64,000 bases of DNA from Aedes albopictus. Its lineage: Eukaryota; Arthropoda; Insecta; Diptera; Culicidae. This document shows, in pieces, positions 22,636-33,260 of this stretch (position 1 is its first letter; each line of letters starts with the position of its first letter). A program made the position numbers and the translations under genes. The notes below the pieces were generated by a model that was given only the letters and a program-made list of their open reading frames with translations, did no database searches and had not been told where the DNA came from. Location: assembly GCF_035046485.1 (NCBI RefSeq), contig NC_085136.1, forward strand, positions 324,288,175 to 324,352,174. Reading direction: 5' to 3'.

Positions 22636-23030
22636 CGACTGCACACTAATTGCCATACCAATAAGTGATTGGAAGGCAGTGCCCGAAGCTCTCGACAATT
22701 AAAAATAACTTCCTCTCCCGCTTTGACATACATGTGCACAACAGACAATGTGTTAGATGTTCATCTAATCCCATCCGAAGGGGGTTTGGATTGTGAAAAG
22801 AAGATAACCATGTGCGATTGTGGAATCGAGTTCAGTTCTAGGCCTGCTGGCGACGGAGATAGTCGAGTGACTCCGTAGCTTGAAGGAATAGAAGCGCCCG
22901 TCTAGCGAATTGGGAGTCGTGAGTTCGAGTCTCACCGGAGTACGTGGATTTCTTTTCATAATTTCAAATCTCAATTTGTTCATCGAGCACATGTTCTGTT
23001 GTGCACATGGATGTCAAAGCATTTTCAACA
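22636..23030. mobile_element. Insert with 15-bp target duplication and tRNA-like segment
   Basis: GTAAAAAAGGAAGTC is present exactly at 22621-22635 and 23031-23045, and the LINE frame (KKEV, then DRNLTW) rejoins when the insert is ignored. The insert also has inner inverted segments (GCTTTGACATACATGTGCACAACAG near 22718 and its complement near 23000). A 15-bp duplication points to retrotransposition, but the inverted segments recall a foldback; a compound insert is possible. Confidence 0.75.
22868..22947 (+). other. tRNA-like (pol III promoter-like) segment
   Basis: CGTAGCTTGAAGGAATAGAAG resembles a D-arm/A-box region, and GTGAG-TTCGAGT-CTCAC forms a perfect 5-bp T-arm with a B-box-like core. 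The anticodon arm does not fold well, so this is a SINE-like tRNA remnant rather than a working tRNA gene. Confidence 0.5.
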
Positions 23031-23141
23031 GTAAAAAAGGAAGTCGACAGAAATTTGACCTGGCCATTGGTCAAGGCGATCCTTTGGCGATCCGGTCTTT
23101 TGCAATACCATGGGTGCTCAGGACTGAAAGTAAGTAAATAG

Positions 23142-24539
23142 TTATGTTTTATGCTGACAAATATTATATTGGAAATCTGACAATGATTTTTTTTCATTCA
23201 CACAATTAGTAACCAGTCTAATGCAACAATGTATGCTGCTTCTATTCCGTCTTCTTCTTCTTCGAGGCAGTCCCCAGGTTCAAAAACAAATTTTTAGAAT
23301 TCCAGCAAATGTCTTCCTCGAGAACAAGCAAAAAAATATGATAATCAACCCCTTTGCCATTCTCGCGCTTCTGCCTACCAACTACCCACCTACCCACCTG
23401 GTGGCACCGTTCCGGCAATAGTGGTATGATGGGTCGATCACACCGATCTAATCATCATCCCCTCTCGTGCCGACCGGGTTCCAAGGGGTGTAGAATGCTT
23501 AAGATTAGGAAGCCACCGTCCTCCCTGCCCACCCCCCTTCGACATCTTCCAGCAGCAGCAGCGGCATAAGAGTCATTGATTTATAGCCATGACCTTGAGC
23601 GTGTTTTTCTACTCACACCCGTCGTTGTTGGTGTTGGCCGATCACATCGAATTAGCGAGGGGATGCGCGGACAGGAACGGCAGGGAGCGCTGCCACCGTG
23701 CGAAGGGTATCAATGAACTCGTAGCGCCAAAATATTCAAAACACCCCTCGGGGAGGAGCAGCTCTAGAAGCTATTTATCTATTTATCTAGCTGAGCGGAG
23801 AAGGCGAAAGAACTTGCCGCGCTAGCGCGCGCAGGTAAAAACAAGAACATTCACGTCAAAAACTCAAGATTCTGACGAAGGGGGGCTCGAAAAGCACGTG
23901 GTCGTTGGCGTTTGCGCGCGCCCGCGTTCGGGCCCGCGGATCGTCGTGAGATTGAGCTTTTTTCACGAGCTGAATCAAAACAACGCACATGGGGGGTCGC
24001 TCCTTCCGGCGGAATTTTTCAATGGGGTTGAAGTGGGATGACTGCGTGGATGAGGTGGGGAGGTGTGGAGTGAATTCCAAGAACATGATTTTAATTTGGC
24101 AGAACTTATTGTGAAAGATGCGAAGGGGAGAGAGGAATTAGGGGTGTTTTTGCGCATGTGGAATTTTTGGCATGGAATTATGAAACCGCGAGGTAGCTTA
24201 ATTGAAATGACGTAAGGGATCCGTCGCTAGAAACTGCGTAATTTAAAAACCAAATAGACTGTGTTTGTAATTCAAAATGTATGTTTTGTTTGTCATTATT
24301 TTCATTTTATAAATTGCTTCCTGAACCAAATCACAGCAATGATCAATTCTCCCGTGAGCAGTTGATTTCCCGAATACAACCAAGTACAACCATTAAACCT
24401 CCATTTAAGTAGAATTCATTAAAGATAACTCCATTATTGTCCGTCCTTTTAAGTAACGTAACTTGAATGGAAATTGACTGTATTCACAGCAAAACGAATG
24501 TGCAAAGGGTACGGTTTCGAAAATATCTGTTCTTATAAA
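23142..24539. other. No recognised gene
   Basis: Mixed sequence with GC-richer parts (23390-23560 and 23860-24010) and a CAGCAGCAGCAGCGGC run at 23551. The short ORFs on both strands have no domain. It could flank a host gene, but nothing shows that directly. Confidence 0.4.
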
Positions 24540-24596
24540 AGGCCAAAAGGCCGCAAAGGTCATTAGGCCGAATTGGTCGTTAGGCCGAAAAGATTA
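24540..24596. repeat. GGCCGAA / TTAGGCC short repeat, locus 1
   Basis: AAAGGCCAAAAGGCCGCAAAGG, CATTAGGCCGAATTGGTCGTTAGGCCG. The same unit appears at 30105-30148 and 59441-59716. It directly abuts the R1 fragment. Confidence 0.7.
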
Positions 24597-25160
24597 CCCT
24601 CTCTTCATCGCAAGCCCCAGTCTCCAATTGTCTTAGGGATGGAGACCAAGGGCTAGGATCATGACGCGGAAATAGACCCTGGATGATACCCTCCAACAAC
24701 TCCTCTGGACACTGCTAGGAGCCATTATACTTCTTGCCTTGGCTATCACAATCCTGTGGGCATCACCTCACGGATTCGCATTGGCACTCTGACAGAGACT
24801 CTCAAAGCAGGCCTTTTTGTTATCCTCCACCTTCGAGGGCTTGGCCTTCACCTCTTTCTCTATCCGCTGGCTGCAATTGTTGTTGTCAATACTGTGGCGA
24901 ACTGTCAGGTGATCGCAGTGAGTGCAGCCATGCTCTACTCTTCAGTTTGAACTACTTGTTAGGCCAGTACTATAAAAAGTTACGTCAAAAATCGACTCCG
25001 CACCGTTCTGGCTAAAGGGACTCTTGTTACTGATATTAGCCAAGTCGACATCTAGTATGGCTAGTGCCTCTAGAAGGATCAGACTCCGCTGATTCGTGAA
25101 ACAGCTTCCCCAGTCCACGACCTAGGCATTGAAGTCCCCTGTTATTTATTACAACCGGCC
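24597..25160 (-). pseudogene. R1-clade LINE fragment (endonuclease and RT N-terminus, with internal deletion)
   Basis: In minus-strand order it encodes ITGDFNA, WGSCFTNQRS, LEALAILDVDLANI, NGAESIFDVTFYS, SIDNNN and QRIEKE. It then jumps to NKKACFESLCQSANANPWGD, IVIAKAR, ELLEGIIQGLFPRHDPSPW and DEERV. The longer copy at 43697-47888 has the same order with about 110 residues more between the two parts. Several frame changes and stops are present. It ends at the GGCCGAA repeat. Confidence 0.8.
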
Positions 25161-25739
25161 TTCACCAAGTCAACACATCCTCCTCTTGGTTCATCCTACT
25201 TTGTGGTTGCTGACCTTTCATATGGGACCAATCTTTTCAGTCCCACTCTTCCCAGCTTCCCGGGATGCCTGCCTGGGGTCTGACTTGCCGGCATTACTGC
25301 CGACCTTCGGGGTTAGTATTCACCTAGCCTTGCAGGCACTGCCAGAAAGCTCCTGGCGGCTGCCCTGACGGCTGTCTCACTCGCTTCTGTGAGTGCTTAC
25401 CTATCACAAGCAGTCGCATCCGCCACAACTTTTGGACTTCCTGCGAAAGCGAACTTCTCTATTTTGGTAGACTTCGTAATCTTTACTTTCGCCGGTTCCA
25501 CAGTTGCTGCAGTTTCAATGAGTATCACATGCGCTTTCTTGGCTTCGTTCATTGGCTTTTGAAGTCGCAGCAGGTCCTTACTTATGTTGAGGTCCTTACT
25601 TATGTTGGACTTCAAGAAGCAAAGTTGATGATGGAAACAAGCTACTGCACAGCCACGTCTATCGCAGAGAGCCCATCTCGCTTTTGGTTGATGGCCCTCG
25701 TTGATCAACCACGCTCCGACCGATATCTCCCCCTGAAGC
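25161..25739 (-). other. Unassigned; possible degenerate LINE ORF1
   Basis: The minus-strand ORF 25825-25397 contains a Lys/Ala-rich stretch (LRLQKPMNEAKKAHV, ILIETAATVEPAKVKIT). Its position just upstream of the R1 endonuclease fragment on the same strand would suit R1 ORF1 (the gag-like protein). No CCHC knuckle or other diagnostic motif is visible, so this is only a possibility. Confidence 0.25.
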
Positions 25740-26025
25740 TCCCTTGGACACCCTGAAACGCCTCCTGGTATCTGAATCCCACTGAAACAGCCCTGAAATC
25801 CTCTAAAATGCCTCCAAGACCCCATGTTTTTATTTGGTTTTTATTTACGTGTATTTTAACTTAAACTACACTTGGATACCGGTCAACCCTCTGAAAACAT
25901 CGTACCTGAGATGCCCTGGAACCCTCTGAAACCCCTTGAAGGGCATTTGAGACTCTCTGAAGCCTTAGAGACTTAATGGTACCCCCTGGAACTCACTTAA
26001 ATGTCCTTGAGACCTGTTTAGTGCA
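25740..26025. repeat. Degenerate CCCTGAAACGCC-type minisatellite
   Basis: A run of CCTGAAA, CCTCTGAAAC, CCCTTGAA and GAGACC words in a ~12- to 15-bp rhythm, interrupted at 25830-25890. The same type recurs at 26465-26900 and 36600-36860 and, on the other strand (GGGTTTCAGGG), at 58430-58765. Confidence 0.75.
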
Positions 26026-26464
26026 CTGTTTTATTGCAGTTTAGACCCAAACCAGTTTAGATTCTTTTCGCACAGTTCAGCATAGGTAAAGTTTAGACGA
26101 GCTATGTTATCCTTTTCCCACACCAATACTAGCCTAGACATGAGCCCGCAAAATTACCGCTTTGAATAGAACCGACTATCATTCGTTCCAAATCCGCCAT
26201 AGGGAGACTAGCCAATAAATTAAAGTTTAAATTAAACGTTGGTCTTACCGAATAAAGTTGTAAATGTTTCAATAATAACAGATCACCAACTGTTACAGCT
26301 AAAATGTGTTTATTGGTGGTTTAAACGTAATGATTAAGTGGATTGGACTATGACGGATTGTTGGTGAGCCTTGACATGCGTATAGCATACAGAACCTCAC
26401 GGACCCAAGACGGATAGGAGCACGGATTTCCTCCAACGCTGGCCACTAGACGTAACGAGACACA
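26026..26464. other. No recognised gene
   Basis: AT-rich spacer. A short direct similarity (GCAGTTTAGACCCAAACCAGTTTAG) lies at 26036-26061. Nothing else is supported. Confidence 0.4.
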
Positions 26465-26900
26465 TTACACGCCTCTGAGTCCTTGTTGAACTCCCCCAAT
26501 ACCCCTTGAAACGCCCCTGAGACCCTCAGAAGCGCCCAGAGACCACCTGGGGCTCCTTGAAACTGTTCTTAGACCCTCTAAAGCGCCCGTGAGACCTCCT
26601 GAAGTACGAAGGCCTTCAACTTTACTATTCTTACTATGGACTCCCGAAAAAAAATAAACTGCGGTCATAACAGATTCACACCTGTACCAAAATTTTATGT
26701 ATACTAAAACACGCCTGAAATAATCGTAATCAATTTGAAGTGCCACTGAAACCCCTTTGAACTCCTTCAATAGGGTCCATAAACCCCCTGAAACGCGCCT
26801 GAAAACCACTAGAAAAGCCCCTGAAATGCTACCAAACGCCCTTAAACCTCTAGGAACGCCTGAATGTTCCTGAAATACCCAGAAACTCGCTTAAATGACT
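26465..26900. repeat. CCCTGAAACGCC-type minisatellite, second block
   Basis: Same word usage as 25740-26025. The segment 26586-26705 (GCCCGTGAGACCTCCTGAAG ...) recurs at 29186-29300 on the far side of the LINE. ORF 26465-26809 is a translation of the repeat. Confidence 0.75.
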
Positions 26901-27090
26901 CTGCAAAGCAAAGCAAAGCAATGATAACCGTGCACATCGTAGTTGCTACTCCGTGATTGACCAGAACAATCGAAGTTGCAAAGAGAACCAATGAATGGTG
27001 CTTGGGACTATAGCTACACACTCCCAATGTGCACAATTCGAGAGTTCAATATTTGAAAGTCAATAACGGCGCCGGCCACGTCCTTACGGG
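26901..27090. repeat. Dispersed repeat with (GCAAA)n start
   Basis: Starts with GCAAAGCAAAGCAAAGCAATG and contains GTTGCTACTCCGTGATTGA and GGCGCCGGCCACGTCC, matching 18818-18965 in order. A (GCAAA)n run on one edge would fit a retroposon tail. The class is unknown. Confidence 0.55.
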
Positions 27091-27094
27091 CAGA

Positions 27095-29180
27095 ATCTCG
27101 AGGCAGCGTTGCCGGACGAGGGTGTGCTCGATGTGGCCCTTCTAGAGGACTGCTGGAGTACAGTCAAAGCAGCCATCGACAACGCAGCCGAGAGCACTAT
27201 CGGGTACGACGAAACGATTGGTTCGACGAGGAGTGCAGAGCGGTTCTGGTGGAGAAGGATGCAGCGCGGGCGGTAATGCTGCAGCATGGAACCCGACAGA
27301 ATGTGGAGCGATACAGACAGAAGCGGAAGCAGCAGACCCGTCTCTTCCGGGAGAAAAAGCGCCGCCTGTAAGAAGCGGAGTGCGAGGAAATGGAACTGCT
27401 GTGCCATTCACAAGAAACACGTAAGTTATACCAGAAGCTCAACGCATCCCGCAAAGGTTACATGCCGCAAGCCGAAATCTGCAGGGATAAGGACGGGAGC
27501 CTCCTGACGGACAAACGTGGGGTGATCGAAAGGTGGATGCAGCACTTCGACGAGCACCTGAATGGCGAAGAGAATGTAGGCACGGAGGACCAAGGCAGCG
27601 GAGGAAATGACTATATTGGTGCAGCAGAGGACGTGAACGAACCAACTCCCACGCTGAGGGAAGCTAAGGATGCCATCCACCAGCTCAAAAACAACAAAGC
27701 GGTTGGTAAGGACGGTATCGCAGCAGAACTCATCATGATGGGCCCGGAAAAGTTGGCCACCTGTCTGCATCAGTTAGTAGTCAAGCTCTTGGAAACCGAG
27801 CAGCTACCGGAGGAGTGGAAGGAAGGGATAATCTGTCCCATCCACAAGAAAGGCGACAAGTTAATGTGTGAGAACTTTCGAGCGATCACCATTTTAAATG
27901 CCGCCTACAAAGTGCTATCCCAGATCATCTTCCGTCGTCTTTCACCTAAAGTAAATGAGTTCGTGGGAAGTTACCAAGCCGGCTTCATCGACGGCCGGTC
28001 GACAACGAACCAGATCTTTTCCGTACGGCAAATCCTGCAGAAATGCCGTGAATACCAGGTCCCAACGCACCACCTGTTCATCGACTTCAAAGCGGCATAC
28101 GACAGTATCGACCGCACAGAGCTATGGAAAATTATGGACGAGAACAGCTTTCCCGGGAAGCTGACCAGACTGATAAGAGCAACGATGGACGGTGTGCAGA
28201 ACAGCGTAAGGATTTCGGGTGAACTATCCAGTTCATTTGAATCTCGCCGGGGACTGAGACAAGGTGACGAACTCTCATGTCTACTCTTCAACATCGCTCT
28301 GGAAGGTGTGATGCGACGAGATGGGCTCAACAGCCGGGGAACGACTTTCACAAAATCCGGTCAGTGTGCTTTGCGGACGACATGGACATTATCGCTAGAA
28401 CATTTGGAACGGTGGCAGAGCTGTAAACCCACCTGAAACGCGAAGTAGCAAAGGTCGGACTTGTGGTGCATGCCTCAAAAACAAAGTACATGCTGGTAGG
28501 CGGAACCGAACACGACCGGATCCGTCTGGGTAGTAATGTTACGATAGACGGGGATACTTTCGAGGTGGTGGAGGAATTCTTCTTCCTCGGAACCTTACTG
28601 ACGGCTGACAACAACGTGAGCCGTGAAGTTCAGAGGCACATCATCAGCGAAAGTCGGGCCTACTACGGGCTCCAGAAGAAACTGCGGTCGAAAAAGATTC
28701 ACCCACGCACCATGTACAAAACGCTAATAAGACCGGTGATCCTCTACGGGCACGAGACATGGACCATGCTCGAGGAGGACCTGCAAGTACTCGGAGTTTT
28801 CGAGCAACGCGTGCTAAGAACGATCTTCGGCGGTGTGCAGGAGAATGGTGTGTGGCGGAGAAGGATGAACCACGAGCTCGCTGCACCTTACAGCGAACCC
28901 AGCATCCAGAAGGTGACCAAAGCCGGAAGGATACGGTGGGCAGGGCATGTTGCAAGAATGCCGGACAACAACCCTGCAAAGCTGGTGTTTGCAACGGATC
29001 CGGTGGGCACAAGAAGGCGTGGAGCGCAGAGAGCACGATGGGCGGACCAGGTGGAGCGTGACTTGGCGAGCATTGGGCGCGACCGAGGATGGAGAGCGGA
29101 AGCCACAAACCGAGTATTGTGGCGTACTATTGTTGATTATGTCTTGTCTTAATGATGTTGAACAAATAAATGTTGTATGT
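27095..29180 (+). mobile_element. RTE-clade LINE, 5'-truncated copy
   Basis: Plus-strand LINE starting in the EN-RT linker and ending near AACAAATAAATGTTGTATG after the stop at 29152. It belongs to the same clade as 36876-40240, with clearly similar RT and C-terminal domains (PAELI/SELL, QAGFIDGRSTT, RWAGHVARM). It lies between two copies of a 110-bp direct repeat (26586 and 29186). Frameshifts and two stops make it inactive. Confidence 0.85.
27100..29152 (+). pseudogene. LINE EN-RT linker, reverse transcriptase and C-terminal domain
   Basis: The linker (ALPDEGVLDVALLEDCW, DWFDEECRAVL, basic helix) is followed by a TAA at 27369 and a long frame 27390-28436. That frame has KNNKAVGKDGIAAEL, LPEEWKEGIICPIHKKGD, NFRAITILNAAYK, YQAGFIDGRSTTNQ, LFIDFKAAYDSI (catalytic Asp) and LRQGDELSCLLFN. 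A one-base shift near 28360 precedes VCFADDMDIIA, the catalytic ADD box, then a TAA at 28424. The final frame, 28427-29152, carries ASKTKYMLVG, VEEFFFLGTLLT, RPVILYGHETW, RIRWAGHVARM and RRRGAQRARW, the usual RTE-type tail. Apart from these breaks the domains are complete. Confidence 0.9.
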
Positions 29181-29297
29181 ATGAAATGCCCGTGAGACCT
29201 CCTGAAGTACGCAGGCCTTCAACTATACTGCACCTACTATGGTCTCCAGAAAAAAAATGTGGTTAGATTCACACCCGTACCAAAAGTACTACGTACA
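29181..29297. repeat. Direct repeat of 26586-26705
   Basis: GCCCGTGAGACCTCCTGAAG, AGGCCTTCAACT and GATTCACACC are shared in order with 26586-26705. The LINE lies between the two copies. Confidence 0.75.
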
Positions 29298-29690
29298 AAA
29301 TTCATAATGGTCCTCAATGGACACAAGACATGGACCGTGCTCGATGAGGACTTGCAAGCACTGTGAGTGTTCGAGTGACGAGTGCTAAGAAGGATCTTTG
29401 GCGGCCTACAGGAGAACCGTGTGTGGGGGAGAATCATGAACCACGAGCTCGCTGCTCACTGCAGCATCCGGAAGGTGGCCAAAGCCAGAAGGACACGATG
29501 AGCAGGGAACGTTGCGAGAATGCTGGACAACACTCCTGCAAAAATAGTGTTTACCACTGATGCGGTGAGTAAAAGAAAGTGTGAAGTGCAGATAGCAAGT
29601 GATCTGGCAAGCGTTGGGCGTGACCGATATTGGAGAACCTCAGCTATTGGTCGATACAATTGTTGACTTAGGCTCCAGGTTGCCAGAGGG
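29298..29690 (+). pseudogene. Degenerate RTE LINE C-terminus (second, older copy)
   Basis: Read with frame changes it gives LNGHKTWTVLDEDLQAL, RIFGGLQENRVWGRIMNHEL, IRKVAKARRTR, NVARMLDNTPAKIVF and LASVGRDRYW. This is the same tail as 28740-29130 but with more stops, so it is an older or faster-decayed copy. It follows the direct repeat immediately. Confidence 0.85.
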
Positions 29691-29759
29691 AGTATATTAG
29701 GCCTTAAGCGAGTAGGGCACAAGAACACCTCAAGATTGACTTAACCCTTTGAAGCCGTT

Positions 29760-30225
29760 GCGTTTAGATATTAAAGTCTACGCGTGTAACGGCAATTTAT
29801 ATTATTAAACAAAGCTACGATTTGAAATCTGTCATGTCCAGTAAGTCTTTTGGAAGTTCAAACGACAGTATCAGATCAGTCGTGATATCCTAGGTCACCC
29901 AAATTGTTCTTGAGTTTAGATCTTAGAGACTACGGGTGTAACGGTAACTTCTTTCATCATACAAAGCTACGATTTGTAATCCATCATGCCCAGTAAGTCT
30001 TCTGAAAGTTCAAAAGACAATATCAGAACAGTTAGGATATCCTAGGCCATTCAAACTGTTCTTGAGCTCAGATCCTAAAGTCTACGCGTGGAGCTGTAAC
30101 TTTTTCGAATGGCCTTCGGCCTAATGACCTTCGGCCGAATGGCCTGACACCCTTTTTCAATTATACAAATCTACGATATGTATACTAGCAAGTCAAGTAA
30201 ATTTTCTGTATGTTCATAAGACAGT
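29760..30225. repeat. ~153-bp tandem repeat inside the piggyBac-like element
   Basis: CAAAGCTACGATTTG recurs at 29810 and 29963, and a diverged copy (CAAATCTACGATATG) at 30166. AAGTCTACGCGTG and CAGTAAGTCTTTTGGAAGTTCAAA also recur. A GGCCGAAT/TTCGGCC insert lies at 30105-30148. Confidence 0.85.
30105..30148. repeat. TTCGGCC short repeat, locus 2
   Basis: TCGAATGGCCTTCGGCCTAA, TGACCTTCGGCCGAATGGCC: the same unit as at 24540 and 59441-59716. Confidence 0.75.
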
Positions 30226-31289
30226 ATGGTACGAGTGTAGACCTGAAGTTCTAAACTCCAAGGTAGTTTGGCTGACCTGGAATATCCCTATAGTGTCTGT
30301 AAATGACATTTGAGATTTCAAGCACTTCACGGATACCAGCAGATTAAGCAGTGTTATTGATTATGGCGAAAACACATAAAGTTATTCTTGAAGATTTGAC
30401 CCGAGCAGAAGGGAATAACAGCAGCATAAGGAGCTGTGTTATTTGGGCAAAATAACTGAATAATAAAATCGATTATTTTCAAGTTATTACCATAACATAT
30501 TGTGTTATAAACTTGTCTGTCATAAGCGGCAAAATAACAAATTTCATAACAAAAAAATGTTCCTGGAAAACCATTTCAATAACTTGTTTTGTTAGTTTCA
30601 TTAACAACTTAATAACAGTGAATTCGGAAAATATTTCCATGACCAATTTTGATATTAATATGTTATTGATAGTAATCGGAGAGCAGAATTTGCTATGATA
30701 TCAAACTCGTTACTAAATAAGTTATAATACTTAGGCCGATGCAAATATTATTCTTTTATGTCCGAGACCTCTCATCAGGTACCCCCTCCCTCGTACCTCG
30801 GGGGGGACAAAAATAAATAAGGAACAAACAAAAAAACTATTAAAAATTTCAAAATTATAAACATTATCGAAATAGTTATTTATGTAACGAGTTGCGAAAA
30901 GCTGATTTTTTCAGCACGGGCCGTACATTTATCCAAAGAGGCTTGCTGACTCTGACGTAAGAAATATTTTCAAATGACCGAAGAATACTATATTCATCTT
31001 TTAATTCATTCTAAGAAATTTGAAGTCGCAATATAATCGAACTTTAGTAACTTCTATATTATCAAATACGACGAGCTTAGATCTCCACCTGTAATTCATA
31101 AACTGTTCAACCTTAATTGTTTTCGGAGTACGGTTTTGAAATCCACACGTGTATTTGAAAAAGTTTGACCGTCGATAGCAATTTGTGACTTTTGTTTTTT
31201 TTTTGCGTAGAAACTGAAGAATTTTTGAATGCTCAACAGTTTTGCAGAAAATTTTTGAGATATTAGAAATATTGTACAGATTATTACAA

Positions 31290-31935
31290 CTTTTCTGGAA
31301 ATTTTGTTTTAATTCCTCCGATTTTCCCTGGATTCTAGAATTATGTCTAATATTCCTCCTGGATTGTACAAGGATTCCTCCAAAAATTTTGCTATTATTT
31401 TTTCTGACCTTCCTCTGATGATTCCTACAGGACTTTCACTAGAAATGTTTGCAATATTTTTTTCTAAAATTCCTCTATTTATTTCACTAAGGATTCCGCC
31501 AAAAATTCCTTTTGTGTTTGTCAAGTGACTTCGTCATACAATTCTTCCAGAAATTCGTCGACAGATTTGATCATAAACTTTTCCATAAATTACTTCAAAA
31601 ATATTCCAGAAATTTCTCCGAGAGTTCTTCGACGGAATCTTCCATGGATTTTCAAAGACTCTTCTAGAAATTCCTCCAGAATCCTGCATAGAATCCTATA
31701 AAGGATTTCTAATCAGAATTTCCTGTGATCATTAGTCCTGAAGTTCAACTTTCTTTGAGGATTTCATCAGGAGTTTTTCTGAATGTTCTCCAGGTGTTTT
31801 TCAAAAGATTTTGCCAAGAATTCTAAACATTGCTCAGAAGAATTACCTTCGGAATTTCTAAGAAAATTGCGCCAGGAGTTCTCTTAAAGACTTCTCTAGG
31901 GATTTATCGGAAGGTTCCTCCAGAACTTGTAACGT
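31290..31935. repeat. Degenerate TTCCTCCAGAAAT minisatellite
   Basis: Runs of ATTCCTCC, AATTTCTC and GATTCCTCC in a ~12- to 15-bp rhythm: a decayed, opposite-strand relative of the 6-9.7 kb minisatellite. Confidence 0.65.
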
Positions 31936-32379
31936 TTTCCGTGTTTTCTAGGTAATAAAAATAAAATATTCATTTTTTTTGAAACTATGGGGAAATAAAA
32001 TTATACTTGATGTCCCATATTAATTATAAATTTAATTATAAGTTTTTATGCCACATGTTATTATTTCAAGAATCATTGATATTACAGCTCAGATTTAAAA
32101 TTTGGTTTGCTATAAAAACTTTATTATGTGGGGATAAGAGCTCGATTAGTATTTGGAATTAACTGTAGATGACCATCGAAATCTTAACTAGATAAAACTC
32201 GCCTAAATGCGTTTCCTTAGTATTAGTTTGGGTCAGAAATCTGGAATAGTATTTTTGAGGTAGATAAAAGGATTTTGGGAAACCATCTTACACTTTTAAT
32301 CTTGTCGGCATTGGAGCAAGAAGTTAGCTTTCGTGTTCTAGCGTCATATATTTTTTATTGAAGTTTTCTAAGTTCCGGA

Positions 32380-33260
32380 TTTAAACACGACAAGCGGAGA
32401 CTCTGCTTCGTGCAGCTTCGCCCCACTTAAAAAGCGTCCGACGACGCTTTTTGTGGGAGCTCGAAAGTTCCCAGGCCATTCAATCGGCCACCTTTTCTGC
32501 ACGTGGTGCATTTTCGGTCCGTGCTGGTCCGCCATCTTGGCAGCTAAACGGGAGTAGTGGAAATTCCGACCTGCTGAGATTCCCTTGGATGAGACAGTAG
32601 AGTATCGGCCAGCCGACACCCTATCCCGCACCTGTAGTTCGACCCCCAACGCACGTAGACCCGGCCTGGCTACGCCGCTGCTGAGACAGCTTGCTCACCC
32701 GCCACTTGGTGACTCTGCCGGCCGCCAAACATCGCACGTCATCGGCGTACCCCTCGGCGACCGCCGACCCGTAGCATAAAACCCTGCGCAGGTATGTTTG
32801 AACATGGCCATGTTGAACCCACACACACCAACCCAACACTTACACTGTACACGCATCACCGCATGAATCTTTGAAAAGACAATGAATACATAAATGAATT
32901 CAATTTGAGTTTACGTTTCCGTTCATTTATCTGCGTACAAGCCCTGTGGTTATAAAGTCCGCCCAGGTGATCTAGTTACATCTCACTTTGCCACTTTTTA
33001 TTCGCTCACCGCTCGCATTTTCGTTCGCTTGCTGCTTCGGTGCGTTTACCTCAGTTTTCTTTCACTTCGGACTTCGTTGGTCATCTACTAATTCCAGTAC
33101 AACCGTTCGATTATCACCCTAGAGATTGCGCTCATGCTACTTATAGCTTTGTCGGGCAACTTAAACTAACACGACCAGTGGTCTCTCCATAGCGAGAGTG
33201 GCGCATAAGCCACTGCGTTTGCGGCAATTTGCTAGTAGATTGAGGGAACGGTTACAAACT
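32380..33260. other. GC-rich block of unknown nature
   Basis: Distinctly GC-richer than its surroundings (CGGCCAGCCGACACCC, CCGGCCGCCAAACATCGCAC). ORFs 32585-32779 (+) and 32368-32649 (-) lack recognised domains. It might be an LTR or leader of another retroelement; no partner copy is present in the window to test this. Confidence 0.4.

Larger units (their letters stand above)
22130..23141 (+). pseudogene. RTE-clade LINE 3' end (second family), split by a 395-bp insert
   Basis: Reads YLSRQMDTDGGTKIDIGARI, KKARAVFSSSRNVWK, then LLLYASQTW, FINKCLRYIIRAWWPHSWIS, QKWRWVDHTLRR, ALDWNPAGH and GSWRRSLNKVKKEV. After an insert (22636-23030) it continues DRNLTWPLVKAI to a stop at 23141. This is the conserved C-terminal region after the RT in RTE-like elements (WWPHNWISN and GHTLR-type motifs). 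One stop occurs after VWKNN. The RT catalytic part is absent. A piece of an RT that may belong to the same family lies at 12330. Confidence 0.85.

Noticed and set aside
22868..22947. A functional tRNA gene
   Set aside because: The T-arm is good but the anticodon arm and acceptor stem do not pair properly; it lies inside an insert with a target duplication.
32380..33260. Solo LTR or leader of a BEL/Pao element
   Set aside because: Composition and position allow it, but no TG...CA limits, target duplication or partner copy could be shown.
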